Assembly (NCBI GenBank): GCA_001566295.1
Contig: KQ964253.1
Location: 124,001 to 188,000 of the forward strand
DNA from: Microdochium bolleyi
Taxonomy: Eukaryota > Ascomycota > Sordariomycetes > Xylariales > Microdochiaceae
Reading direction: 5' to 3'
DNA length: 64,000 bases
Positions 35,237 through 46,506 of this stretch are shown here, piece by piece. Every line of letters starts with the position of its first letter. The first letter of the stretch is position 1. The notes under the pieces are model-generated. The model worked only from the letters and a program-made list of their open reading frames with translations. It was not told where the DNA came from and ran no database searches. Made by a program: the position numbers and the translations under genes.

Positions 35237-37207
35237 TTATCGCCGGCCACCACCGCCACCCTGCCGAGGGGGTCCCCTGCCTGCCTTCGGGGCATCAGGA
35301 CCGACCCGCAGCCCCTGGACTCCCTTGAGGCCCATCTTCCCGACAGTGCTCTTCTGAAGCGTCGGCACCTCGGGCGCGCCGAGCCCGTCCAGCGCATACC
35401 GGTTTGCCTCGCGCACGAGTGTCGCCGCGTCCCAGCCCAGCGGCTTCATGTAGCTCTTGTAGAAGCCCAGCCAGCCCTGGTAGGTCTTGGCGTGGGTGTC
35501 AAGCTGCTCGGCGATGCGGATCACGTCGTCGTGCGCGCTCAGGTCCGCGGGGACGTCGTGGAACGTGATCTCCTTGAGGGTGTACTTGGGGAAGTACGCC
35601 TCAGTCTGCGTGATGATGAAGTGGCCCCGGCCCTCGGCGCCCGCGCGCGCGGTACGGCCGAGGCGGTGGATGTATGACTCCTTGTCGGAGGGGATACCAG
35701 CCTGGAAGACATTTGTGATGCCCGGGAAGTCCATGCCGCGCGCGATGACGTCTGTCGCGACCAGAATGCCGTTCTGCGCGTTGCGGAACTGGTCGGTCGT
35801 CTTGGTGCGCTTGCTCTGGGTCAGACGCGCGTGCAGGGCGCAGACTGGCGGCAGGCCCGGGTAGCGCAGCTGGCTCAGGATGTCGTGGTAGAAGTCGACG
35901 ATGCCCGCGGTGGGCGCGAAGATGATGGCCTTGAACTTCTCGGGCCCGTTGGCCGCGAGCTCTGCGCGGATGGCGCCGACGAGACCGGCCGCCATGTCGG
36001 CAAAGGTGGGCACCACGATGAGGTGCTGCGGCACACGCTCGTGCGTGTTGATCTCGCCCTTGGGGATGGTCGAGATGAACTTGTAGTTCTTGGACAGCGC
36101 GAGGTGGGCGACCTTCTCTACGTGGTCGGCAATAGTCGCTGAGAAGAGCATGCCCTGGCGGTTCGAGGACTCCTTGTCGGGAAGGCACCGGATGATCTTC
36201 TTGAGCGAGTCGAGGAAGCCCATGTCCAGCAGCCGATCCGCCTCGTCGAGAACCAGCGTGTCGAGGCTCTGCAGCATCTGCGCGACATCCCCGCCGTTGG
36301 TGCCCAGGTGGTCGTACAACCGGCCGGGGGTGCCAACGAGGATGTCGCAGCTCCGGAGGATGCGGCGCTCTTCCGAATCCTTGTTGGTGCCGCCGATCGC
36401 CAGGCAAACCTTGTACTGAGGGACTCGCTGCAGCAGGGACTCGGCCTCCTTGGCGATCTGCATGGCCAACTCTCTGGTCGGTGAGATGACGAGCAGCGAG
36501 ATCTGCCTTCCAGGGGTGAGCTTGCGCTTGAGCATGGTCTGGATGGCGGGCAGCAGGAACGCCAGCGTCTTGCCTGTACCGGTCTTGGCCTGGGCGAGGA
36601 CGTCGGTGTGCTTGAGCAGCTCGTGGATCGTAGCCGCCTGGACGGGCGTCATGTGGCCGAACTTGAGGTCATCAGTGATGGTCTGGATGATGGTGGGGTG
36701 CACCAGGTTGTCCTTGGCGAGCTCCGAGAACATCGGCGTGTCCATGGGGATCTCGATGGTCAGGGCCGGGTTTTCGACCGCCGCGAGGTTCAGCGGTGTT
36801 GACGTCCCCGAGGTCATCGGCGTGTCCGAATCCTCCGGCTGAAGCTGCTGCTGCTGGTTGTGTACCGGGCGACCACCGCCGCCGCGACGGCCTCCTCTCT
36901 GACCAAAGGCCGGGGTGCCTTCATCTTGCCCGTCCTGCTGCTGGCCCTGCGGCTTACCAGGGCGTCCTCGCCGGAAGTTCTTGCCGCCGCCGCCGCGATA
37001 CGGGTGCCGCCGCGAGTTCTGTTGATCAAACATCAAGTCGTCGTCTGCCGTAGGGGAGTTTCTGGTTGTCAAGTCGTTATTGTTGTGAAATGTGGCTGTG
37101 GTAGTGCTCAGTGAAGCACGGAGAACTGTAGTGGTCGACAATGCAATTCGCAACGGGAGTAGAAATTGGCCAGTTCTGAGAATGGGAGTTGTAAGGAACA
37201 TAGACAT
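35237..37207 (-). CDS. mss116: mitochondrial DEAD-box RNA helicase, Mss116/CYT-19 type
   Basis: One exon of 656 aa. I start at the ATG at 37207; the open frame extends further but only to a TTG. The first 45 residues are rich in Arg, Ser, Thr and Leu with almost no acids, a mitochondrial presequence. An RGG/Gln-rich segment follows. The helicase core then carries the Q-motif region (FGHMTPVQAATI), motif I AKTGTGKT near 204, ISPTRELAMQ, motif II LDEADRLLDMGF near 317, motif III SAT near 352, and motif VI HRLGRTARAG. A C-terminal extension follows (YQGWLGFYKSYMKPLGWD), ending in a Gly/Arg-rich basic tail, the layout of Mss116 and Neurospora CYT-19, which act as RNA chaperones for group I/II intron splicing and mitochondrial translation. 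The paralogue Dhh1 is the next gene. Confidence 0.88.
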   Translation of the reverse strand: MSMFLTTPILRTGQFLLPLRIALSTTTVLRASLSTTTATFHNNNDLTTRNSPTADDDLMFDQQNSRRHPYRGGGGKNFRRGRPGKPQGQQQDGQDEGTPAFGQRGGRRGGGGRPVHNQQQQLQPEDSDTPMTSGTSTPLNLAAVENPALTIEIPMDTPMFSELAKDNLVHPTIIQTITDDLKFGHMTPVQAATIHELLKHTDVLAQAKTGTGKTLAFLLPAIQTMLKRKLTPGRQISLLVISPTRELAMQIAKEAESLLQRVPQYKVCLAIGGTNKDSEERRILRSCDILVGTPGRLYDHLGTNGGDVAQMLQSLDTLVLDEADRLLDMGFLDSLKKIIRCLPDKESSNRQGMLFSATIADHVEKVAHLALSKNYKFISTIPKGEINTHERVPQHLIVVPTFADMAAGLVGAIRAELAANGPEKFKAIIFAPTAGIVDFYHDILSQLRYPGLPPVCALHARLTQSKRTKTTDQFRNAQNGILVATDVIARGMDFPGITNVFQAGIPSDKESYIHRLGRTARAGAEGRGHFIITQTEAYFPKYTLKEITFHDVPADLSAHDDVIRIAEQLDTHAKTYQGWLGFYKSYMKPLGWDAATLVREANRYALDGLGAPEVPTLQKSTVGKMGLKGVQGLRVGPDAPKAGRGPPRQGGGGGRR

Positions 37208-38974
37208 TAGACTGAATGGTGGCGATTGCAGAAGTGTTGTATCGCAGAGGGTCCCTCCGTTTCCAGGGTCCTCAGCGGGTGTTTGTTTTCGACGGCACAG
37301 TTCGCGCTTGCGGGGCAGCACTGTAGCCACACCGCAATCTGCTGCCTTTAATGCAGAATACTGGGCAAAGAGGATTATCTGAACAGAGAATGTAAACTGG
37401 CGTTTCGATTTCAAGTCACTTCGAGTACGATGCCTGCTTTTTTCCCGGACTTCAGACGAGCATGGGAACTATTGGCGCCCCGATTTGTCCAGAGCCATAA
37501 CAGTGCCCATTCTCATCACTGGCTCCCGATAACATGGCTAATCGCCCTGTCCCCACTAAAATATGCCTGCCCAAACTCACCACTTTCAAATGGTTCTCGC
37601 TGATCAGAGCCCATCAGCCCGCTTCTCTCTCCTTTCTTCGTTGCTCTCTAGCTCCTCCAGCAAGTGATGCGCTCCCACAACCTCCCCGCCACGCTTGCGT
37701 GCCTTCCGTGCGGCCAACATGAGTCAGCATCATCACATGCTTATGATTGTGCCCGCTCAGGCAGACGGCGAACAAGCCAGCTGGAGTGGTGGCTGTCGTG
37801 CATGGCGAAGAAGCTCTCGGTTGTGTGCCTCCAAACAAGGTAAGTCTGAACACTGGCATCAGCATGCAATGGTGAACAAGATCGGATTTTAAATTGGGCT
37901 CTTTCGACTGTTTGTTTCAACCGTGTCATCTGGCTCTCATTCCATCCGAAGAAAAAACCCCTCACGGTCGTCGTTCTTGTAACCGCGGCCGGCCATTGTG
38001 ACTCTCATGGAATGCACGGCTACTTCTCGTGCTGCATTCCGCGTCACAAGGGCATACAAATCACTTATCATCTCCCATCTTGTGCAAACACTGTATCACG
38101 CGACGCAGGGGACGACATGTTGAATGGGAAAGCTGGCCACAAAAGCCAGTGTGTATATTATAGCTCCAAGTACCAGTCAACTCGCTGAAGCAATAGTCCA
38201 GCTGGAGAGTCTACAGATCCTCTTGCGTCCCATCCAAAAAAGTAATTTTTTTATAAGTGTTTTTCGTGTTGAATTCCATTTGTTGGTGCCTCTGTTGTCA
38301 TGGCCGCCCCCGTACTGGCTTCGCGATGTGGTGGCTGTGATGACGAGGTTGGAGTATGCTCTCCGGGACAGGCCGAGTATCCCAGAAGAACGAATCTGGC
38401 TCCTGCAGTCGCAGCGATGCAGTGCGGTGATTCTGTGTGAGATGAGATGCCGAGGCCCAGAGACCCAGCGGGCAGAGGTGGTGATGTTGGTTTGTGCATA
38501 GCATAGCTATACCAATCAGTGCTGACTGATTACCAGCAGGTTGTCTCTGCCTCGTTGTGGTCGGCAGATCGAGAACGAAAGGGGTATTCGTGGAAGATGC
38601 AAACGTGTGCTCCCGCCCCCTCACCCAGGTCGCCCAGTTCCCGTTCGCAATGCCCAAACGCCATAAACAATAACGCCTGTCTTTTTGCCTCGTGTCCCGC
38701 CGTCATTGCAAGCATAACAATAATGAGTACCACCTCATGTCTTTGATGCTAAAAGTTCCGAGACAGTCGCAAATGTCAGGCCGTAGATGAAGAGCCAAAA
38801 ACGTGAGGAAAGGTCGTCATGGGTATGTTACAAGACACCAACCCAGATCCAATATGTACAATGTAAGGCGATATGCGTCGATGAAGACGCCGGTGTGTAC
38901 AGTAGCCGTTGCCTCTAGGCCGGAAGGGGTGTCCAGCCTCGACTACTGTTGTCAGGTTCTGAAGAGGTAGGGGT
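37208..38974. other. intergenic between two helicase genes
   Basis: About 1.8 kb. It should include the Mss116-like promoter and a long Dhh1 3' UTR. No gene was supported. Confidence 0.4.
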
Positions 38975-40688
38975 CTACGCCTGCTGCGGCTGCTGACCCT
39001 GAGGGCGGCCACCGCGGCCATTGAAGCCGCGACCACGGCCACCCTGACCCTGCCCCTGCCCCTGCCCCTGACCTTGGCCACCGCGGCCGCCGCCTCGACC
39101 GCCACGGCCATTGTTCTGGAACTGGCGCTGCTGGCCATCGCTGTAGTCGCCACGACCTTGGCCACTACGGAAGTTGCCCTGCGGGGCTGCGCCGCCGGGC
39201 TGGCTCTGAGGGGGGAGGCTGGGCTGCCTCTGGTGCTGACCCTGCTGCTGACCTTGCTGCTGACCGTGCTGCGGCTGCTGGCTTTGCTGAGGCTGCTGGG
39301 GCGCCGGGAGAGCTCTGGGACCGTAGTTGTTGACGGGGCGCGGGATGCTCTCCGGGTTGTCGTAGACGTAGAGGCTCTTGTCAATATTGGCAGGAATGGG
39401 CTGAATCTCAGTGCCCAGGTCCTTCTCGATGTTGTAGAGGTTGAAGCGGTCCTCCCAGTTGATCAGGTTGATAGCAAGACCAAGGTGACCGTAACGTCCG
39501 GAACGACCGATGCGGTGCAAGTACGTCTCGGCGTTCTTGGGAAAGTCAAAGTTGATGACGACGTTGACAGCCTGGATATCGATACCACGAGTGAGAAGAT
39601 CAGAGCAGACTAGGTTGCGGCAGACGCCGTTGCGGAAGTCGTGGAAGACGCGGTTTCTGGCCTGCTGGACCATCTTGGCGTGACTGTAGAAGCAAGAGTA
39701 ACCCAGCTCGGTGATCTTCTTTGCCAGCAACTCGACACGGTTGGTGGAGTTGCAGAAGATGATGGACTGGTTGATCTGGAGCTTGGAGAAGAGCGTGTTG
39801 AGACAATGGACTTTCTGCTTCTCCTCGACGAATGCGTAGTACTGGGTTATACCGCGCAGCGTGAGCTCGTCCATCAGGTTGATCTCGTAGGGGTCGGTCA
39901 TGTTGCGGTCAGAGAAGTCCTTGACCGAGAGCGGGAAGGTCGCCGAGAAGAGCATGACCTGGCGATCCTTGGGGTGGAACTTGAGCAGCTGCTCAATGAC
40001 GGGCGTGAACTCGATGGACAGGAGCTTATCGGCCTCGTCCATGATGAAGGACGGGCACTCGCTCAGATCGGCCACGTTCTTGCTGGCGAGATCGAGGATA
40101 CGGCCCGGAGTGCCCACCACTATGTGGACAGGGTCCTGGAGACGGACAATGTCGTCGCGAAGCGCCGTGCCACCAGTGGTGACCATGACGTTGATGCCGA
40201 GATGCTTGCCGAGGGTCTTGCACACCTGGGACGTCTGCATGGCCAGCTCTCGCGTGGGAACAAGGATGAGGGACTGGATCTTGTTGAGCTTGGGGTTGAT
40301 GCGCTCGAGGACGGGCACCACGAACGCGGCAGTCTTGCCCGTTCCGTTCTTGGCTCTGGCGAGGATGTCCCGGCCGGTGAGCGCGACAGGGATCGACTCT
40401 TCCTGGATAGGTGACGGCCTCTCGTAGCCCGCCTCGAATATTCCCATGAGCAGGTCGCGCTTCAGCGAGAAGTCCTCCCACTCGAGACCCTTGGTGTTTG
40501 TGACATCCTAGAAAGCAGCAGAGAAACAGTCAGCGAATGGCCTACGGCTAAGCTTCAAGCGTCGAGCATCGTACTTCAGTCTGGTGCCGCCCATCTCGTG
40601 TCGGTATGTTGAGGTTCTTCTTCCAGTCTTCGGACGGAGCGTCGCTGAGGTTTGACGCCCGGAGCTGTTCTGTTAACGCATCCGTCAT
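38975..40688 (-). CDS. DHH1: DEAD-box helicase DHH1 (DDX6 family)
   Basis: The exons 40688-40575 and 40507-38975 encode 548 aa, with a 67-bp intron after residue 38. Dhh1 represses translation and promotes decapping in P-bodies with Pat1, Edc3 and Dcp2. The short N-terminus carries the conserved EDWKKNLNIPTRDGRHQTE and DVTNTKGLEWEDFSLKRDLL. The core has GYERPSPIQEESIP, motif I AKNGTGKT near 91, PTRELAMQTSQ, motif II DEADKLLS near 192, SATFP, and HRIGRSGRYGHLG. The RecA2 face ends at NIDKSLYVYD. The C-terminal 120 residues are a Gln/Pro/Gly-rich disordered tail with GQ hexamer repeats and RGG boxes, typical of fungal Dhh1. Confidence 0.96.
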
Positions 40689-42036
40689 TGTGCTGTGAGG
40701 TTGTGTGAGGAGGTGGTGGTGGTGGTTTGGCGGGGCGACTCGGCGTCTGTTCTGCAGACGAGGAGGACGGGCGCTATGTCGTGGGTAGTAGTCGTATGGT
40801 TGGTAGGGTGTGAAGACGAGGTCCGACGGGAGCAGAGCACGTCAAATAGACAAGGACTGGGAGCTTTGGCTGGGGATGATTGGGAGCTTCGCTACGGAAG
40901 GGTGAGGCCGGCCGTAGAGATGATACACGACGCAGGATAGTTTCGGGTGTTTGTGAGTTGCCTGCGCGGATCGCAAACGGTTATGGCGGTGCTTTATGGG
41001 GCAATACGTTTGCTCTCAGAGCGTTAGCCTGTAGTTGTTGCTCGGGCAATCGGTTCTTGTGATGCAGAGTGGGTGGTGGTCCTGAGCTCGGGTTGCTTCA
41101 GTGAGAGACGGCGCGAGTATGCCTCGACTGTGTCTAGCCGTAGACTTCAAGTGGCAGGCGTATGGAGGATTGGTCCGTGGGTGAAGTCGTCGTGGTTCGT
41201 GGGAGGAGATGTTTGAGGTGGCGGTGGTGGAGGTGGTGTGGTATGTTGGAGTCGAGGGAGGAGCAAGCTGGAGGAGGGTATTACGCAGGGCAGCGGGTGC
41301 GATTTGTGCGAGCAGCAGGAGCCGCCTGGCACACAGCTGAGCCCTCGGGTTCGCTCACGGAGCTAGCTGCTGGGGGGTTCCTGGCTGACATCGACATCTC
41401 CTTCATGTGCAAGTGGGGCGCGGGCACTTCCATTGTCAGCCTGGGCGCAGCTCTTGCTCCACGGCAACTGCACAGTTGTTTCTTTGTGACAGTTGGCCTC
41501 CATGGACTCGCTCAGGGAGGTGGAAGCTCATTCTGACGATGATTCTTGATGTGAAGAGACCGGTGCTGTACTATGCAACGGCTATGCGCACTGGAACAAA
41601 TACAGCGTGGTACTCTGCGCTGGCCCGCAACACCGGCTATGGGTTGATGCCGATCGGGAATAACATCGAAAGCAGGCCGAATGAGATTGCGAGACATGGT
41701 CATCAGAGCCTCGCTCGATAACGAGCGTGTGTTCTGGCAGGGCCATCCATGGTTGGGTTGAACATCCAGATACCATGCTCCAGTGCTCATGAGCTGAGCA
41801 CATTCATGACTAACCCGCCTCAATCCGTGCCCCACAGTGACCACCACACTTGGCCCTCCCACCAACCGGCTTGCTCCCCCGATCTCGAGCTCGGGATCGA
41901 CCACACCATCATCATACTAAACCCCTCCGTCTCAAACGCAAGCACACGACTTCTGCCTCTCTCACTTCATCGCTTCGTACGCCATGAGGGACTCCCAGGT
42001 GGACTCACCGAGTTCACAAGGTTGTCTTCCGAGATC
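40689..42036. other. intergenic, Dhh1 promoter side
   Basis: 1.35 kb upstream of two divergent genes (Dhh1 and the J-domain protein). GT/GGTGG-rich sequence lies close to Dhh1. The J-domain frame is open back to an ATG at 41749, but I regard that part as leader. Confidence 0.4.
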
Positions 42037-42954
42037 ATGACTCCCAAGACCTCCATACCTGTCCTAGGTCTCGCCTCACAAGCACACTTATTCCTCCTCA
42101 CGCCAGTCCCGATCGTCCCGTGGCTAGCTCCGCGGTCCATCGCATCGCCATGTAGCGCTTCGGTACCGCGTCGCTACGCCACAATTTCCGAGCCGTCCGG
42201 CTCGTCCTGCAGCAGTCACAACTGGCCCAAGTCTGGCAAGCCGTCTCCGTACGAGATCTTTGGCCAGCACCGGCACGCTCCGTACAGCAAGGCCAAGTTC
42301 TACGAGCTCGTCAAGATCTACCACCCAGACACGGCACCCCAGGGGCCATCAGACTCGGCAGTCTCCCTCGCGGTACGCCTGGAGCGCTACCGTCTCATCG
42401 TCGCCGCCAACAACATCCTTTCCGATCCCGTCAAGCGACAATCCTATGACCGCTTCGGCCTTGGCTGGGACGGCCCAGCCGGCATGGACTCGGCGGGACA
42501 CGGCTCCGCCTCGAACCGGTCGTGGCGCAACGAGCCAGGCAACGCGAGCATGAATGCGACCTGGGAGGACTGGGAGCGGTGGTACGCCGAGCGTGACGGC
42601 CGTGGCCCCGGCGGCGGCGCATACGCCAAGCAGCAGCCCGTGTACATGCCCAATGGCATGTTCGTGTTTGTGCTGTGCCTGCTCGTCATGGTCGGCAGCG
42701 TGGGGCAGGCGCGGCGCGCCAGCACGAGCACCGTGAACCTCGTCGAGATGCGCGAGCAGAACCACATGGCTATCAGCGACAGCATGCACAAGCGCCAGAC
42801 AGACCAGGTCATGCTCAACAGGCACGAGAGGGTCGAGCACTTCCTGCGCCAACGGGAAGGGTGGCGGCTGACCGAGGCAGATCTGCGCGCACATGCGCGT
42901 CATAACCGGGACCATGGGCATGATCACCCGACTGGGTCTGGTAGCGGCAAGTGA
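42037..42954 (+). CDS. J-domain membrane protein, probably mitochondrial
   Basis: A single exon of 305 aa from the ATG at 42037; an earlier in-frame ATG at 41749 would add 96 residues of unlike composition. The N-terminus (about 1-55, Ser/Pro/Ala with scattered Arg, RRYATISEPSG) resembles a mitochondrial targeting segment. A J domain follows (SPYEIFG, KFYELVKIYHPDT with the HPD motif, NILSDPVKRQSYDRFG). HPD stimulates Hsp70 ATPase activity. A Gly-rich linker with WEDWERWYAERDG leads to one transmembrane helix (FVFVLCLLVMVGSVG) and a His-rich charged tail. There is no zinc-finger module, so it is a class C J-protein. The partner Hsp70 and exact membrane are inferred. Confidence 0.8.
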   Translation: MTPKTSIPVLGLASQAHLFLLTPVPIVPWLAPRSIASPCSASVPRRYATISEPSGSSCSSHNWPKSGKPSPYEIFGQHRHAPYSKAKFYELVKIYHPDTAPQGPSDSAVSLAVRLERYRLIVAANNILSDPVKRQSYDRFGLGWDGPAGMDSAGHGSASNRSWRNEPGNASMNATWEDWERWYAERDGRGPGGGAYAKQQPVYMPNGMFVFVLCLLVMVGSVGQARRASTSTVNLVEMREQNHMAISDSMHKRQTDQVMLNRHERVEHFLRQREGWRLTEADLRAHARHNRDHGHDHPTGSGSGK

Positions 42955-43746
42955 CGTGCTGATGCTACGCGGACGCTCGGAGGAATCGCATTATTGCGAG
43001 CACGGTTTCGCACAGCACAATTCTGCGAAGGTATCAGGCACTACATACTGTCGCAAAAATTTTCTTGGTACCACGGTCACAAGCGAAGTACGAGCGCGGG
43101 CGCCAGCATATTTCTTCGAGTGTGCCGACCCGGAGCCCCGCTGATTCGGTCTTACACGCTTCGTGTACCGAATACTCTGTCTCCCAGGGCTCTCGAAATT
43201 TCCGTTTGGCGGCAACATCGACGAGAAACTAAGGGGGACTTGGGACTTTTAAGCCCTTGTTATCATGGTGTCCTTCACGCATCACCGAACAACCGTAGTC
43301 TGGACGACCCGACTCAAGGGCGATACTGGATCGCGGGAAGACCACATGTCCGTGACACGCCACGCCTTGAATCGCATGTTCTGTTCCCAAGGCAAGGCCT
43401 CTGCGCCACGTCTTGGGTCTTGAGTTACTCCCGGCCAAGACTGGATTCTGCCAGGACGATGGCGACTGGGACGATCGCAACTGCACTGCATGTTGGGCCC
43501 TGGGCACGGCTTTCATGCTCGTTGACCGGCTCATGCACACGTACGTGCACTCTTGTAAAACACCTTAGATGTGAGAACACGTCACTTGGTGCTTCATTCA
43601 GAAAATGAAACAAATTTGCCGAAGCTGCAACTACCTCGACCGGAGTGACCCTGATCGTGGCGTGATGCTGTTGCATTGTGCGCTGTGCCATGTACATGGC
43701 GTTGGATCGACTTCCTACTCTACATGATCCGTTATCACCGTCTACG
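42955..43746. other. convergent intergenic region
   Basis: 790 bp tail-to-tail between the J-domain gene and GatB. No feature was recognised. Confidence 0.4.
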
Positions 43747-45663
43747 TCACTCCAGCTTCAGTGCAGGCACGTATTTCTCCTCGAGCAGCCTCCTGAGCAC
43801 CCGCGCTGCGCTCTGCGGATTGATCCGCTCCTCCGAGCCGAGCCTGATCATCTGCCCGACGAGCCACATGAGCTTGCCCTCGGGATACTTGCTGCCGTCG
43901 GCAGCAGCGAACTGCCTGACAATGTGCTCCTGCCCCTCTACGACCTGGTCCGCGAGCGCCTCGTACTCGCATTCCGAGAGCTCCTTGAACCACAGACCCT
44001 CCTTGTCCAGCAGCTCCCGCACGCCCGCGTACTCGCAGGGGATCGTGCCGCGGAAGACCACCCACAGCAGCTCCTTGGCGATCTTGGCCGTCACGTCGCC
44101 GCTGTGCAGGAAGAATATGATGTCGGCGAGATGTGCGGCGGGCACGCGCTCGCACTCTCCATCCGAGGTAAGACCAAGGTGCTGGTCCGCGAGGTCGTCC
44201 GTGCCAGCGCGGTCCGCGGTCAGCCTGCCGAGCTCGTGCAGGATCCAGTTGGCCGCGAGCTGGAAGCATGCCGTGTCTCTGGCCGTGTCGCGGTCGGGGC
44301 GGGACTCGAGGCGCTGCCTGAGGGCATCCACGACGTTCCAGAAGTATTCGACCCTCATGCCGCCGTCGACGGCGACCAGCGCCAGCGCGTCCTTGGGGCT
44401 GAGCGCGAACTCGCTGATGAGCTCATTGACCTCGGCGTCCGGAAGCTGGCCCATCGTGTCGCGCAGGTGCGCGACCAGGTCGTCGCCGATGACAACCGGC
44501 GCGAGATCGGGGTCCGGCATGTAGCGATAGTCCACTTCCCCTTCCTTGCCACGCAGCCGGCGAGTCTCGGTGGCGCCGATCGACCAGCCCCGCGTCTCAC
44601 CCTCGATCCTGCCGCCGCTCTCGAGAACGGCGATCTGCCTGTCGCGTTCCGCGATGATTGCATCCTCGACGGCCTTGAAGCTGCTGAGGTTCTTGATCTC
44701 TGTGCGCTGACCGAGAGGCGCCGACGGGTCGTCCGTGCGCCGCACAGAGACATTCACATCGGCGCGTAGCCCGCCTGCCTCCATCCCTGACACGCAGGCG
44801 TCCGTGGCGTTCAGGATCGTCTGCACCTTGCGCACGAAAGCGGCTGCCGTGGCTGGGTGGTGAATGTCCGGGTGGGTGATGATCTCGATCAGAGGCGCGC
44901 CCACGCGGTTGAAGTCGATCCAGTGCACCTTGTCGGGCTGTGCCAGGGTCTTGGCCGTGTCCTGCTCCATCTGGACCTGCTTGATACCGACCCTGAGCCC
45001 GTCCTTGTCCTCGAGGGCGATGCCGTCGCGGGGCTGGAGCTGTATGTGCCCATCCCGCGCGAACGGCTCGTAGTACTGCGTGATCTGATACCCTGAAGGC
45101 TGGTCCCAGTGGAAGTAGTGCTTGCGGTCGAAGCGGCTAGTGGGCTGGATCGCGCAGTTAAGCGCGAGCGCGGCCCTGAGCGCCGGCACGAGCGTCTCCT
45201 TCTGGAAGATGGGCTGGCTGCCCGGAGTCGCGAGGTCGAAATATGCAACGTGCGTGTTTGGGTCGTCGTTGAAGGACGTCGCGGCAGGCGAGAAGAGCTT
45301 CCGCGGGGTGTTGAGCTGCGCGTGGATTTCGATACCGACTGTCAGTTCCCAGCCGGGCACGACCTGGTTGCTGACGTTCTTCTTCTTCTTTTTGCCCGAC
45401 GCCTTCAGTTGTTTCGCTTCGTCTTTGAGCTGCTTGCGGAGGGGCACGTGGACAGGTGTCTCCGAGGCAGCTGTCGTTGCCCTCGAAATACTCTGCAGCC
45501 CACGTCTGCTACAAGTGGAAAGCACCAGCCGCTCGGTGCGGGACATGGTATTTCCGCGTGTGCTGGTGGTTTGCCATGCTCGAGGACGCAGCAGACAGCC
45601 CGTGGTTGGGAGGTTGCCGTAGAGCAAGTACCGGCCGAGTGTGGCGGGCGGGATGCGAGCCAT
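43747..45663 (-). CDS. PET112: mitochondrial glutamyl-tRNA(Gln) amidotransferase subunit B
   Basis: One exon of 638 aa starting at the ATG at 45663; the frame continues upstream only to a TTG. GatB, with GatA and GatF/GatC, turns mischarged Glu-tRNA(Gln) into Gln-tRNA(Gln) in mitochondria. The N-terminal region is basic and Ser/Thr-rich (presequence) with a Lys run. The catalytic cradle starts at GWELTVGIEIHAQLNT. Further family blocks are PGSQP, HYFHWDQPSGYQITQYYEP, WIDFNRVGAPLIEIITHPD, GLRADVNVSVRR, RTEIKNLSSFKAVEDAI and RGKEGEVDYRYMPDPDL. The C-terminal YqeY-like helical tRNA-binding tail ends VLRRLLEEKYVPALKLE. It appears intact. Confidence 0.95.
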   Translation of the reverse strand: MARIPPATLGRYLLYGNLPTTGCLLRPRAWQTTSTRGNTMSRTERLVLSTCSRRGLQSISRATTAASETPVHVPLRKQLKDEAKQLKASGKKKKKNVSNQVVPGWELTVGIEIHAQLNTPRKLFSPAATSFNDDPNTHVAYFDLATPGSQPIFQKETLVPALRAALALNCAIQPTSRFDRKHYFHWDQPSGYQITQYYEPFARDGHIQLQPRDGIALEDKDGLRVGIKQVQMEQDTAKTLAQPDKVHWIDFNRVGAPLIEIITHPDIHHPATAAAFVRKVQTILNATDACVSGMEAGGLRADVNVSVRRTDDPSAPLGQRTEIKNLSSFKAVEDAIIAERDRQIAVLESGGRIEGETRGWSIGATETRRLRGKEGEVDYRYMPDPDLAPVVIGDDLVAHLRDTMGQLPDAEVNELISEFALSPKDALALVAVDGGMRVEYFWNVVDALRQRLESRPDRDTARDTACFQLAANWILHELGRLTADRAGTDDLADQHLGLTSDGECERVPAAHLADIIFFLHSGDVTAKIAKELLWVVFRGTIPCEYAGVRELLDKEGLWFKELSECEYEALADQVVEGQEHIVRQFAAADGSKYPEGKLMWLVGQMIRLGSEERINPQSAARVLRRLLEEKYVPALKLE

Positions 45664-46506
45664 GGCGAGCGGCTGGTCGGATGACGCTGCTACGTGCAAT
45701 CACGGGTACATGTCGGGCATGTGGTGATTGTCGTGAGCTTGGACGGCTTTGTGATTTCGTTGTTGAGGTTCACGATGTGGACAAAACGGCTTATGTAATC
45801 GGATGCCCCACTCAAGCCACCGTCGATGTCGGTGTTGGAGTTGGAAATCGGCACGCACGCCCTGTGTGCCCACTCCCACGTTGCAACGATGACCTGACCT
45901 CTGGATCAGCCGATGTCATGCAGGTCTTGGTGCATGTCAGACATTGGTGATGAGGCACATATGAAGGCCCGCAGACGTGGTTCTGCAGGGTTGGCACTCT
46001 GCCGGCGGCATGCCGTGAGAAGCTCCGGGCGGTCATCTTGACGCGGCGTTGCGTCAGGCTGGACAGCGATGCCGTGGGCAGGCGAGTGTGCCACACCAGT
46101 CGCCAGCCTGCATTATCTTCCGCCCTGCTTCTGCGCAGGCTTTGCGCAGGGCTTTCCGAGTGCTGCCGTTCTGGAAGCAGGCTCTGGCAATGATGCTACG
46201 CTGCCTTGGCCAGGCTCGTGCCACCTCCAGTGTCGCGGCTCTGTGCCGGATGCTGCCACATTTCGGGCCGGTCTTGCTGCCTGCCACGGCCTCTGTCCCT
46301 CTACGTTTGCGCACGTCGATCCGTGACGACATCTTCTCGCAGTCTGCCCTGCAGTTTATATCATCACTTGAGATCCCATCGAGTTCAGCTTCGCAAACTC
46401 ACCACGAATTGTGCCCTTCCAATTACCATGCGCTGCCGTCACCCAGAAGGATCAGCTTGTTCTCCTCTTGACTTCAGGCTGCTCACTGTTGCCCAGCTGC
46501 CCACTG
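45664..46506. other. divergent intergenic region GatB / DUF6594
   Basis: 840 bp between divergent genes, with both promoters. The DUF6594 frame is open for about 100 bp upstream, but only from a GTG codon. Confidence 0.4.
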
